NCBI RefSeq assembly: GCF_049276915.1 | Contig: NZ_JBASXK010000166.1 | Location: 1-7,477 of the forward strand | Length of the DNA stretch: 7,477 nucleotides | Reading direction: 5' to 3' | Origin: Aestuariivita sp049276915 | GTDB taxonomy: Bacteria; Pseudomonadota; Alphaproteobacteria; Rhodobacterales; Rhodobacteraceae | In this document: one piece after another, positions 1-6,479 of the stretch | How the letters are laid out: the number at the start of each line of letters is the position of its first letter | Numbering within the stretch: the stretch's first letter is position 1 | The notes under the pieces: model-generated | What the model saw: only the letters and a program-made list of their open reading frames with translations | Told to the model about the DNA's origin: nothing | Database searches by the model: none | Made by a program: the position numbers and the translations under genes

Positions 1-948
1 GCCCGGAGGGGCGCCATCCTTGGAAATGACCATGGGCATGAATGTATCTGCCAGCTGTGTCATGCGCCCGGGATCGCCCGGGATGCCAAGGTTCAATTCA
101 ATCGGACCGCCGGCAACATTGACGACAACGCTGCCCGTAGTCACATCAAACGCGCCGCCTGAAACTGTCGTGACGGAACCGAGAGTGCCGCCACTCGTGC
201 GGCTGTCATCAAAGTTGAGCCTGTATTCCCCGATCACGGCGCCCGCCGCGGCCGAATCCCGCAGCACCATCGTCCATTCATTCGATGCGCCGGTGGCGGG
301 GACGGTGGGGGTGAATGAGATATCGATGCTCTCGGATGCGCCCAGGTTGTCAAAATACTCGATCGACAAGCTTTGGGCCGTGCCTGCTGAACCGGCAGCT
401 GTTTCATCGGCAGGCAGGTTCACACCCAAAAGCATCTCGGTCGTCGGCGATCCGATCAACTGGTTTTCATTGATCTGTACAGGAACCAGACCATCTGCGG
501 TGTCACGCGGAACGACAGGCATGGAACCATCCGGGTTTGCAGGCCAGGCCATCAGGATCATGCCAGATGGTGTCTTCAGGTAGCCATCGGAGTCAGCGCG
601 AAACGACCCCGTGGATGTAAGCCGCATCTGCGGATCGCCATTGGTTGCCTGAACCTGCGTTTCAGAGGTGACCGGCAGGAACCCGGCACCGCGTACGGCC
701 AGATCGGTGGGGTTGGATGTCGACACAAGTGAACCACTGTCGTCGATCATGCGTTGGGTGGTCGCCCGCACGCCACCGGCCGAGTAACTGCCAGAACCCG
801 CGCTGATCACCATGGACTGAAAATCCGTCTGGATGCGTTTGTAACCAATGGTGGACGAATTCGCGATGTTGTCCGAAATCGTCGCCAGGCGGGAAGCATT
901 GGTTGCCAGGCCGGCAACGCTCGCGTTCAGCGAGGAAGAAATTGTCAT
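1..948 (-). CDS. flgE: Flagellar hook protein FlgE (3' end beyond the window)
   Basis: FlgE polymerises into the flagellar hook, the flexible joint between basal-body rod and filament, after export by the flagellar type III apparatus. The 316 visible residues begin with the rod/hook N-terminal domain (about residues 1-45), with the family pattern around SDNIANSSTIGYK at 25-37. A second conserved block at about 58-92 (GGVRATTQR, then NPTDLAVRGAGF) leads into the variable surface domains, where GSFRADSDGYLKTPSG (114-129) is typical of hook proteins. The C-terminal D0/D1 helix lies outside the window, so full length is unknown. The ATG at 948 is preceded by AAAGG about 7 bases upstream and gives the canonical short N-terminus with no cleaved signal peptide, as expected for type III export. 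motB lies 99 bases upstream on the same strand. FlgG/FlgF are related alternatives, but the long variable middle favours FlgE. Confidence 0.93.
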   Translation of the reverse strand, partial: MTISSSLNASVAGLATNASRLATISDNIANSSTIGYKRIQTDFQSMVISAGSGSYSAGGVRATTQRMIDDSGSLVSTSNPTDLAVRGAGFLPVTSETQVQATNGDPQMRLTSTGSFRADSDGYLKTPSGMILMAWPANPDGSMPVVPRDTADGLVPVQINENQLIGSPTTEMLLGVNLPADETAAGSAGTAQSLSIEYFDNLGASESIDISFTPTVPATGASNEWTMVLRDSAAAGAVIGEYRLNFDDSRTSGGTLGSVTTVSGGAFDVTTGSVVVNVAGGPIELNLGIPGDPGRMTQLADTFMPMVISKDGAPPG

Positions 949-1006
949 TTACGCGCCTTTCTGCTGCATCAAATACTGTTCGATGCAATCCTTAGCGCAC
1001 GCAGAC

Positions 1007-1021
1007 TTAACGCCACGCTAA
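1007..1021. promoter_or_regulatory. CtrA-like element upstream of flgE (7/8 match)
   Basis: TTAA, seven bases, then CTAA: one mismatch from the CtrA consensus TTAA-N7-TTAA. It lies 59-73 bases upstream of the flgE start codon, in the 99-base motB-flgE gap, where a promoter could sit. CtrA is known to control flagellar genes in several alphaproteobacteria. Binding here is inferred from motif and position only. An overlapping 6-base inverted repeat (992-997 with 1016-1021) could be incidental. Confidence 0.5.
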
Positions 1022-1047
1022 CGGCTAAAATGCAGGCTACTTCCGGC

Positions 1048-1884
1048 CTAATGTCTCAGAAGGATCACTTCGATCCTGTTGTTGCGCAAAGCCATCGGGT
1101 TTTCCGTCAGCGGGCTTCGGTCGGCATGGCCGGTCACGCGGCGGATACGGTCAGGCAGCATTCCGGCCCGGTTCAACAAGCTGCGCATCTGCTGTGCCCG
1201 ATCCACCGACAGGGGCCAGACCGGATTATCTGCCTGCACGATGGGATTGGCGCGCACATGGCCTGCCAGCGCAACCTTGTTGGTCACCAGATCCGAGGCG
1301 CGCTGAATCATTCCGGCCAGTTCCTGCAAAAGAGGTGTCGGCCGTGCCGTGTCTTCGACAAACAGCGTCGCGCCCTCCAGATCGAACAGCTCGATGACCA
1401 GCCCTTCATCGGTCACCCGCGTCACGATATGGCGAAACAAATCGTCCGAGACCATGCTTTCGCCGCTCAGGCCGAACAGGGCATCCTTGACCTGTTCCAA
1501 CGCATCCGCATCCGAGCTGTCCGCGGCTGTGTCGCGAGGATCCGCCGCCCCTCTTGCCTGCTGGGCATCGGCGGGCCGGAGACTGGTCGCACCAGTTCCG
1601 TTTTGCGCCAGAACATCCTCTGCGAAGACGGTATCGCCTGAAAACATGCCATCGCCGCCACCGGATTGACGCGACACCGGAATCGTCGGCGCAAAGTAAT
1701 CCGCAAGCCCGCGGCGTTGATTTTCAGTCGTCGCATTCAAAAGCCACATCATCATGAAAAACGCCATCATCGCAGTTACGAAATCGGCATAAGCGACTTT
1801 CCAGGCACCGCCGTGGTGCCCATCCCCTGCAACAACCTTTTTCCGTTTGATGATAATGGGCGCGACATTTGGCTGCCCGCTCAT
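1048..1884 (-). CDS. motB: Flagellar motor stator protein MotB
   Basis: MotB pairs with MotA in the inner membrane to form the ion-driven stator, and anchors it to peptidoglycan. The 278-residue protein has a basic N-terminus, one membrane segment at about 30-49 (KVAYADFVTAMMAFFMMMWL) carrying the ion-binding Asp34, a low-complexity linker (about 70-130), and an OmpA-like peptidoglycan-binding domain (about 160-278) with WPLSVDRA (223-230), TGHADRSP (251-258) and RNNRIEV (267-273). At the usual GHTD position it reads GHVRA (208-212), so the first ligand-binding Asp is absent; Arg270 is kept. The ATG at 1884 is preferred over an in-frame GTG at 1893 because AAAGG sits 8 bases before the ATG and overlaps the region of the GTG. 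No motA is adjacent: the upstream neighbour is divergent. flgE follows on the same strand. Confidence 0.93.
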   Translation of the reverse strand: MSGQPNVAPIIIKRKKVVAGDGHHGGAWKVAYADFVTAMMAFFMMMWLLNATTENQRRGLADYFAPTIPVSRQSGGGDGMFSGDTVFAEDVLAQNGTGATSLRPADAQQARGAADPRDTAADSSDADALEQVKDALFGLSGESMVSDDLFRHIVTRVTDEGLVIELFDLEGATLFVEDTARPTPLLQELAGMIQRASDLVTNKVALAGHVRANPIVQADNPVWPLSVDRAQQMRSLLNRAGMLPDRIRRVTGHADRSPLTENPMALRNNRIEVILLRH

Positions 1885-1929
1885 CTCCACCACCTTTATT
1901 CACCCAAGGCGTGGATAGCCTGCTGCGGG

Positions 1930-1944
1930 TAAAGACGAGCTTAA
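1930..1944. promoter_or_regulatory. CtrA-like element upstream of motB (7/8 match)
   Basis: TAAA, seven bases, then TTAA: one mismatch from TTAA-N7-TTAA. It lies 46-60 bases upstream of the motB ATG and 90-104 bases upstream of the divergent ABC1 kinase start, in their 149-base shared gap. Its distance to motB resembles that of the flgE element to flgE. The match is imperfect and could be chance in an AT-richer gap; a role at motB is the more likely reading because flagellar genes are common CtrA targets. I see no other convincing promoter or terminator in this gap. Confidence 0.35.
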
Positions 1945-2033
1945 CAGTTCAAACTCTCTCTATTTGTCATCTCCTTGCCGATGGGAGCGCGTGGCCCCCT
2001 GACAAGGGCAGAGCCCGGACTAGATTGCGCAGC

Positions 2034-3350
2034 ATGACGGATATCACACAAAAAGGCCGCCCGGTCACAGTGCCTGCCAGTCGCGCGCGCCGGCTTGCAG
2101 GGCTGGGAGGCATGGCGTCGGGGATTGCGGGGAACATGGCCGCAAACGGTCTGCGACAGCTGGCATCGGGCCAACGGCCGGAGTTTCGCGATCTTCTTCT
2201 GACGCCGCGCAATGCGACCCGGATCGCAGATCAACTCGCCCGTATGCGCGGTGCCGCGATGAAGGTGGGCCAGCTTATCTCGATGGACACGGGCGAGTTC
2301 CTGCCGCCCGAGCTTGCGCAGATCCTCGGGCGGTTGCGGGCTGACGCCGACTACATGCCGCCAAGGCAGCTGAAACAGGTGCTGAGCGCGAACTGGGGCG
2401 ACGGGTGGCTCAGAAAGTTCTCGAAATTCGATGTTCGCCCGATTGCCGCGGCATCCATCGGGCAGGTCCATCGCGCGCGCACCGGTGACGGGCGGGATCT
2501 TGCGATAAAGGTGCAATACCCGGGTGTGGCGCGCAGCATCGACAGTGATGTTCAGAACGTCGCCGCTCTGATCCGCATGTCGGGCCTGCTGCCCAAGGGG
2601 CTTGAGATCGACCCCTTGCTGGAAGAAGCCAAAGCCCAATTGCGCGATGAAGCGGATTATCTGCGTGAACGTGATCAGATCGTGCAGTTCCAGACCCTGA
2701 TGCAAGGGGCCGAGGGCTTTGTCCTGCCAACCCCCCATGACGACCTGACCACCGACAGCATCCTTGCAATGAGCTTTCTGCCCGGCCATCCGATCGAGAC
2801 ATTGGAAACCGCCTCGCAAGATCTGCGCGATAGCGTCATCAGTCGCCTCATGGAGCTGATGTTTCGCGAAGTTTTCGAGTTCGGTTTCATTCAGTCAGAT
2901 CCCAACTTTGCCAATTATCGCTATGATCCGAACAGCGATCTTGTCGTTCTGCTGGATTTCGGAGCAGCGCGCCCTGTGCCGCATCAAGTGGCATCAGATT
3001 ACGCAGCCCTGTTTTGCGCCGCTATGGAGGGTGGCGACCTGAGCCAACCAGCGCTGGCTCTGGGATTTTTCGGGGCAGACACAAAAGAGCGGCATCAACA
3101 GATGGTTCTGAGCATGCTTGAAACGGTCTTTACGCCTCTTCGGGAAAGACGCCTGTTTGACTTTGGCGACACGTCACTGTCGAACCAACTGAATGCCGCC
3201 GGGATGGAAATGGCCAACGAACGTGACTTTATCCACGTTCCCCCAATCGAAACCCTGTTCCTGCAACGCAAATTCGCAGGCCTGTTCCTGCTGGCCTCCC
3301 GCCTGCGCGCGCGCGTGGATATCGCTGGCCAGATCGCACGTCATCTGTGA
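2034..3350 (+). CDS. ABC1/ADCK3-like atypical kinase (UbiB superfamily)
   Basis: A 438-residue member of the ABC1/ADCK/UbiB atypical kinase family, whose best-known members (yeast Coq8, human ADCK3) support ubiquinone synthesis and have ATPase rather than classical protein kinase activity. Visible motifs in order: KxGQ (KVGQ, 77-80), the alanine-rich loop AAAS (138-141) that replaces the glycine loop of ordinary kinases, the ATP-binding lysine in LAIKV (Lys159), the ExD pair (Glu206, Asp208), a catalytic-loop-like QSDPNFANY (287-295) and the metal-binding DFG (308-310). The DPN-x-x-N form resembles ADCK3 more than E. coli UbiB, and no C-terminal membrane pair typical of UbiB is obvious, so I give no symbol. 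The frame stays open upstream to 1869, but the extension lacks family character; ATG 2034 is chosen despite a weak ribosome-binding site. Its end overlaps the facing glycosyltransferase by 10 bases. The substrate is unknown. Confidence 0.9.
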   Translation: MTDITQKGRPVTVPASRARRLAGLGGMASGIAGNMAANGLRQLASGQRPEFRDLLLTPRNATRIADQLARMRGAAMKVGQLISMDTGEFLPPELAQILGRLRADADYMPPRQLKQVLSANWGDGWLRKFSKFDVRPIAAASIGQVHRARTGDGRDLAIKVQYPGVARSIDSDVQNVAALIRMSGLLPKGLEIDPLLEEAKAQLRDEADYLRERDQIVQFQTLMQGAEGFVLPTPHDDLTTDSILAMSFLPGHPIETLETASQDLRDSVISRLMELMFREVFEFGFIQSDPNFANYRYDPNSDLVVLLDFGAARPVPHQVASDYAALFCAAMEGGDLSQPALALGFFGADTKERHQQMVLSMLETVFTPLRERRLFDFGDTSLSNQLNAAGMEMANERDFIHVPPIETLFLQRKFAGLFLLASRLRARVDIAGQIARHL

Positions 3351-4513
3351 AGGCTCAAAGGCTGGAGCCTGGCGCATTCCCCCAACCGGGTGGCAGGATC
3401 ATCGAAATCCGCCGAGGTCTCTGGATGCAACACGCCCAGCAGAACCCGCACCAGATCCCCCGCGCTTTTGTGCCAGCTGTACATCTCTGCACGCGTCCGA
3501 CCCAGTTCCACACGCCTGCCGCGTTCCGTCCAGCTCATGGCTGAAAACCGCGCCAGTGCGCCGGTGATCGAGGATGGATCGCGCGGATCAAACCATAGGG
3601 GAGCCTCGCCCAGAACCTCGGGCAAAGCGGCGGTGCTGGCACTGAGAACCGGGACACCCAGTTGCATCGCCTCAAGCGGGGGAATGCCAAAGCCCTCATA
3701 AAGCGACGGAAAGACAAAGCCTGACGCACCCTCATAAAGGCCGCGCAGATCCGCGTCGGGCACCCGGCCCAGAACATGCACGCGCGCTGCGACATCGGGC
3801 TCAAGATGGGTCAAGCCGGGAACGCCGCCTCCGACCAGCGCCAGATCGGGCAGGTTTGGCGGGGCTGCGCCATGTGCCTTGATCAACGCACCAAGATTCT
3901 TGTTCGGGCTTTGCGTGCCTAGGGCCATCAGATATCCACCGGGGACCAGGCCATATCGCGCAGGTGTGCCGGGATCGACAGGCGCGCGCAGGATGTGATC
4001 AGCCGCGTTATGCACGATCTGAAATCGGTCTGGCGAAACGCCCAGAAATGCCCCCAGCCGGTTTGCCGAGTATCGGCTGACCGAAATCAACGCGGCGGCA
4101 CGCCGTGCCAGGCGCGGGCGCAGGGCTTTGTGAACTGTCCGGTAGGTTGTCGAAAACGCATCCGGTATCTGGTAGATATGCGCGTCATGTATCGTCAGAA
4201 CATGGGCCCGGTGACATAGCGGGCCGCTGTTTCCAAGACCAAGCAAAACCCCCCGACGGCTTGCGCGATAGAGGGTGGTTTGCTCCCAAAGATGCCCGCG
4301 ACCACCCGGGATGATCCGCAGGCCGAGTATCCGCCAATCCGGCCTATTCAGGGTGATCTCATGAGGCACCAGAACCTCTACAGGGCCCAGAACGGCGCGC
4401 AATCCCGCCGAGTCCGCCAGCAGGTCATCAAGGGCATTGGTCAATTCACGCGCATATCTCTGCACCCCGGAAACCGGTTGCGTCAGGAACCGTCCATTGA
4501 TGAACAGCCTCAT
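3341..4513 (-). CDS. GT4-family glycosyltransferase (second gene of the leftward pair)
   Basis: A 390-residue GT-B fold glycosyltransferase of the GT4 (glycosyl transferases group 1) type, expected to move a sugar from a nucleotide-sugar donor to a lipid-linked or growing glycan at the cytoplasmic face of the inner membrane. The N-terminus MRLFINGRFLTQPVSGVQRY carries the acceptor-side pattern seen in mannosyltransferase-like GT4 enzymes. In the C-terminal donor domain, LGTQSPNKN (198-206, with Lys205) and the EX7E motif EGFGIPPLE (Glu273 to Glu281) are intact, followed by the typical GVPVLSAS. The ATG at 4513 overlaps the stop codon of the upstream glycosyltransferase as ATGA, pointing to translational coupling; a longer frame to 4585 would run far into that gene and lacks conservation. 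The donor and acceptor sugars cannot be told from sequence. The 3' end overlaps the facing ABC1 gene by 10 bases, leaving no room for an intergenic terminator. Confidence 0.92.
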   Translation of the reverse strand: MRLFINGRFLTQPVSGVQRYARELTNALDDLLADSAGLRAVLGPVEVLVPHEITLNRPDWRILGLRIIPGGRGHLWEQTTLYRASRRGVLLGLGNSGPLCHRAHVLTIHDAHIYQIPDAFSTTYRTVHKALRPRLARRAAALISVSRYSANRLGAFLGVSPDRFQIVHNAADHILRAPVDPGTPARYGLVPGGYLMALGTQSPNKNLGALIKAHGAAPPNLPDLALVGGGVPGLTHLEPDVAARVHVLGRVPDADLRGLYEGASGFVFPSLYEGFGIPPLEAMQLGVPVLSASTAALPEVLGEAPLWFDPRDPSSITGALARFSAMSWTERGRRVELGRTRAEMYSWHKSAGDLVRVLLGVLHPETSADFDDPATRLGECARLQPLSLHR

Positions 4514-5664
4514 GCCGCGGCCCGTCTGCCCATCGGCACGCCGTATAACGCGGTGGTGCGCGCGCCCAGAGTGCCAAGCGACCAAGCGCTGACATCCGTG
4601 CTCAAGGCCGCCTGCTTCAGCGCATGCAGACGCAGATCATCGCGCAGCAGGGCCATCATCTGCCCTGCGGCACCGGCCAGATCGTCCGGGGCGACAATGC
4701 AGCAATTGCGCCCATCCTCAAGCAATTCGCCAAGACCTGGCAGCGCCGTCGCCACCATGGGGCATCCTGCGGCCATCGACTGAACGGCCACCCGCGGCAA
4801 GCCTTCCCGTTCAGAGGTCAGAACGCTGACATCCGCCAGCGCAAACATGGCCTCGGGATCGGACCGGTGCCCGCACATCACCACCTGATGTCCAAGGCCC
4901 AGATTGCGGATCTCCGCCCTTATGCGCGCCTCTTCAGGTCCGCTTCCGGCCAGAAACAGCCGGATATCACAAGCCTCACGGGCCACGTCGGAAAACGCCC
5001 TCAGAAACGCTACATGACGTTTGCGCGGCTCAAGGGCCGCCATCATCACCGCCACCTTTGGCACCGGTTGACCGGCCCCCAGCCGCAACAACGCGCGCCA
5101 GTCCGCCGGTACGCAAGCGTCCCGGAACCGCGTCAGGTCCATGCCCGAACGCACGCAATGGATCTGATCTTCGCGCGCGACTCCGGCCGCGACATATGCA
5201 TCACCAACCGCCTTGCTCACGCTCATAAACAGATCTGTCCGACGCCCCGCCGCCCGTTCGGCAGCAATGTAGATCGCGCGTTGCGCGGCGCTGACACCCT
5301 CGAACGGCACGATGTGGATGCCATGCACGACCACCGCCTGTGGAACGGCCAGCGCCGCCAGACGGCCCAGAACTCCGGCCTTGCTTTGATGGGTGTGGAT
5401 CACATCCGGCTGCAGCTTTCGATAAAGCGCGCGCAAAAGCACGATCGCCCGGATATCCGCGATGGGGTGCGGGGGATGTACCATCTGGGGCAGGCAGATC
5501 CGGGTCACCCCGGCTGGCAGATTCCGATCCCACCAGGGATCAAAGCCATCACCGTGAACAAGCGTCACGCGGTGACCGGCGGCCACCTGCCAGCGGCATG
5601 TCTCGACCGTGTTTTCCTCTGACCCAGCCCGCAGCAGCCGCGTCAGCAGATGCACAATATGCAT
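4510..5664 (-). CDS. GT4-family glycosyltransferase (first gene of the leftward pair)
   Basis: A 384-residue GT-B fold glycosyltransferase, probably adding one sugar of a polysaccharide repeat unit in the cytoplasm. The N-terminal domain has the group's opening (MHIVHLLTRLLRAGSEENT; family members often have GGAE or similar at this point) and the motif IHTHQSKAGVLGRLAA (89-104), common in GT4 enzymes of capsule and exopolysaccharide loci. The donor domain shows LEPRKRH (211-217), FLAGSGPEE (237-245) and the EX7E region EGLPRVAVQ (287-295), where the second Glu is replaced by Gln295. The start ATG at 5664 has a GAGGGG ribosome-binding site about 6 bases upstream. It is the first gene of a two-gene unit, ATGA-coupled to the next glycosyltransferase and divergent from the sulfotransferase, with two exact CtrA-type elements in the shared gap. 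The sugar specificity is unknown. Confidence 0.92.
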   Translation of the reverse strand: MHIVHLLTRLLRAGSEENTVETCRWQVAAGHRVTLVHGDGFDPWWDRNLPAGVTRICLPQMVHPPHPIADIRAIVLLRALYRKLQPDVIHTHQSKAGVLGRLAALAVPQAVVVHGIHIVPFEGVSAAQRAIYIAAERAAGRRTDLFMSVSKAVGDAYVAAGVAREDQIHCVRSGMDLTRFRDACVPADWRALLRLGAGQPVPKVAVMMAALEPRKRHVAFLRAFSDVAREACDIRLFLAGSGPEEARIRAEIRNLGLGHQVVMCGHRSDPEAMFALADVSVLTSEREGLPRVAVQSMAAGCPMVATALPGLGELLEDGRNCCIVAPDDLAGAAGQMMALLRDDLRLHALKQAALSTDVSAWSLGTLGARTTALYGVPMGRRAAA

Positions 5665-5689
5665 GCCGCCCCTCGTTCTCAGATCCTTG

Positions 5690-5704
5690 TTAAGTGCGCG
5701 TTAA
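5690..5704. promoter_or_regulatory. Exact CtrA consensus element 1 (TTAA-N7-TTAA)
   Basis: TTAAGTGCGCGTTAA matches the full CtrA consensus with the required 7-base spacer, and the right half-site is followed by C, as in the extended TTAA-N7-TTAAC form. It lies 26-40 bases upstream of the leftward glycosyltransferase start and 92-106 bases upstream of the sulfotransferase start. If it occupied the -35 region of a rightward promoter, transcription would start near 5735-5740, giving a leader of roughly 60 bases. Binding is inferred. Confidence 0.68.
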
Positions 5705-5779
5705 CCATAGGCTGCGATCCTTACCAAAAGGCTAACAGCAGGCGCGAGAGCACGAGATTTTCGACGTGTTTCAAATGGG

Positions 5780-5794
5780 TTAACAAGAGATTAA
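5780..5794. promoter_or_regulatory. Exact CtrA consensus element 2, abutting the sulfotransferase start
   Basis: TTAACAAGAGATTAA is a second full match to TTAA-N7-TTAA. It ends one base before the sulfotransferase ATG (5796) and lies where a ribosome-binding site is expected; the only purine-rich stretch there, AAGAGA, is its spacer. On the minus strand it reads TTAA-N7-TTAAC, the opposite orientation to element 1. If it acted as the -35 region of a leftward promoter, the start would fall near 5745, giving the glycosyltransferase unit a leader of about 80 bases. It could instead block rightward transcription. Both roles are inference. Confidence 0.65.
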
Positions 5795-5795
5795 A

Positions 5796-6479
5796 ATGAC
5801 GCGGATCATCTATGTGCACGTGCCCAAATGCGGCGGCTCCAGTTTTGGAGCGGCTCTGCGTCTGCGCTTTGTACTGTCCCAGGCCAGTGTTGATCTGAAT
5901 CAGGGGGATCCGAGGCTGACCGGAACGGCCCAGATCATCGATGATTACGCAAACCGACAAAAGCAGCTTGCCGATCTGGTGCACCGCGGTGTGCGTATGA
6001 TCTCGGGCCATGTGCAATACAGCCGCGCGCTGCATGGGGGGGTTGCCCGAGAGTATGCCTTTGTGACGCTTCTGCGCGATCCGGTGGAGCGCTTTGTGTC
6101 GCATTACAACTATCTGCAACGCAGGCACCCGGACCCGACGCGCCCGGATGGGCTGGAGGGATTTCTGGCCACAGCGGATGCCGCACGTCTTGCCGCGCAA
6201 TACCAGTTCTACTTTGCGCCCAATGCCCCAACCGAAACCGCCGTCAGCACGGCGATCTCGAACCTCAGCCGGTTCACTGTCGTCGGCAACCTCGCGCGCC
6301 CGGATGTCTTTGCGGGCGATCTGCGCAAACTGATCGGCACGCCCCTGCCCCGCTGGCGACGCAACATCGCACCACATCCGACGCAGGTACCTGCCAACTT
6401 GCGTGCGCAGATCGAAACCCTCTGCGCGGGAGATATCGCGATTTTCCGTGCGCTCCACGGGAACAGGCAGGCGGCGTGA
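5796..6479 (+). CDS. PAPS-dependent sulfotransferase (Sulfotransfer_2-like)
   Basis: A 227-residue protein of the sulfotransferase P-loop-like fold, expected to move a sulfuryl group from PAPS to a hydroxyl, probably on a carbohydrate. The 5'-phosphosulfate loop is at the N-terminus: YVHVPKCGGSSFG (6-18), the HxPKxGGxS form seen in carbohydrate sulfotransferases. The 3'-phosphate site is LRDPVERFVSHYNYL (93-107), with Arg94 and Ser102 in the expected places. SGHVQYS (70-76) resembles the GH motif of this family, and His72 may be the catalytic base (inference). No signal peptide or membrane span is seen, so it probably acts in the cytoplasm. It is shorter than eukaryotic relatives, which have extra membrane and stem regions. 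The start at 5796 has no good Shine-Dalgarno sequence. The gene overlaps the downstream polymerase by GTGA and is divergent from two glycosyltransferases, suggesting the acceptor is their glycan. A lipid or small-molecule acceptor remains possible. Confidence 0.87.
   Translation: MTRIIYVHVPKCGGSSFGAALRLRFVLSQASVDLNQGDPRLTGTAQIIDDYANRQKQLADLVHRGVRMISGHVQYSRALHGGVAREYAFVTLLRDPVERFVSHYNYLQRRHPDPTRPDGLEGFLATADAARLAAQYQFYFAPNAPTETAVSTAISNLSRFTVVGNLARPDVFAGDLRKLIGTPLPRWRRNIAPHPTQVPANLRAQIETLCAGDIAIFRALHGNRQAA

Noticed and set aside
1001..1015. A GG-N10-GC pattern on the minus strand upstream of flgE, resembling a sigma-54 promoter
   Set aside because: Only the core GG/GC spacing and part of the flanks match, it overlaps the CtrA-like element, and no enhancer-type site is visible.
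992..1021. Inverted repeat TTAGCG/CGCTAA in the motB-flgE gap as a possible terminator
   Set aside because: Six base pairs with an 18-base loop and no following U-run on either strand; too weak to call a terminator.
20..1641. Long plus-strand open frames (20-583 and 754-1641)
   Set aside because: They lie antisense to flgE and motB, and their translations are Arg/Pro-rich with no family character.
1990..2016. GC-rich short hairpin (CCCT/AGGG) in the ABC1 leader
   Set aside because: Four to five base pairs only; common by chance at this GC content and no riboswitch-like structure around it.
1869..2033. Upstream extension of the ABC1 kinase by 55 codons
   Set aside because: It would overlap motB and the intergenic gap, and the extra residues show no family similarity.
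1941..2819. Minus-strand open frame opposite the ABC1 kinase
   Set aside because: Antisense shadow of a strongly conserved gene; composition is typical of reverse-frame reading of GC-rich DNA.
4514..4585. Upstream extension of the second glycosyltransferase by 24 codons
   Set aside because: It would overlap the upstream gene deeply; the ATG at 4513 gives the canonical GT4 N-terminus and an ATGA junction.
4624..5622. Plus-strand open frame of 332 codons opposite the first glycosyltransferase
   Set aside because: The minus-strand frame has clear GT4 motifs; the plus-strand product is His/Gln/Arg-rich with no recognisable motif.
5721..5735. Third CtrA-like element (TTAC-N7-CTAA)
   Set aside because: Two mismatches from consensus; reported only as context for the two exact sites.
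5721..6458. Minus-strand open frame opposite the sulfotransferase
   Set aside because: Antisense to clear PAPS-binding motifs, and it would run through the regulatory gap.
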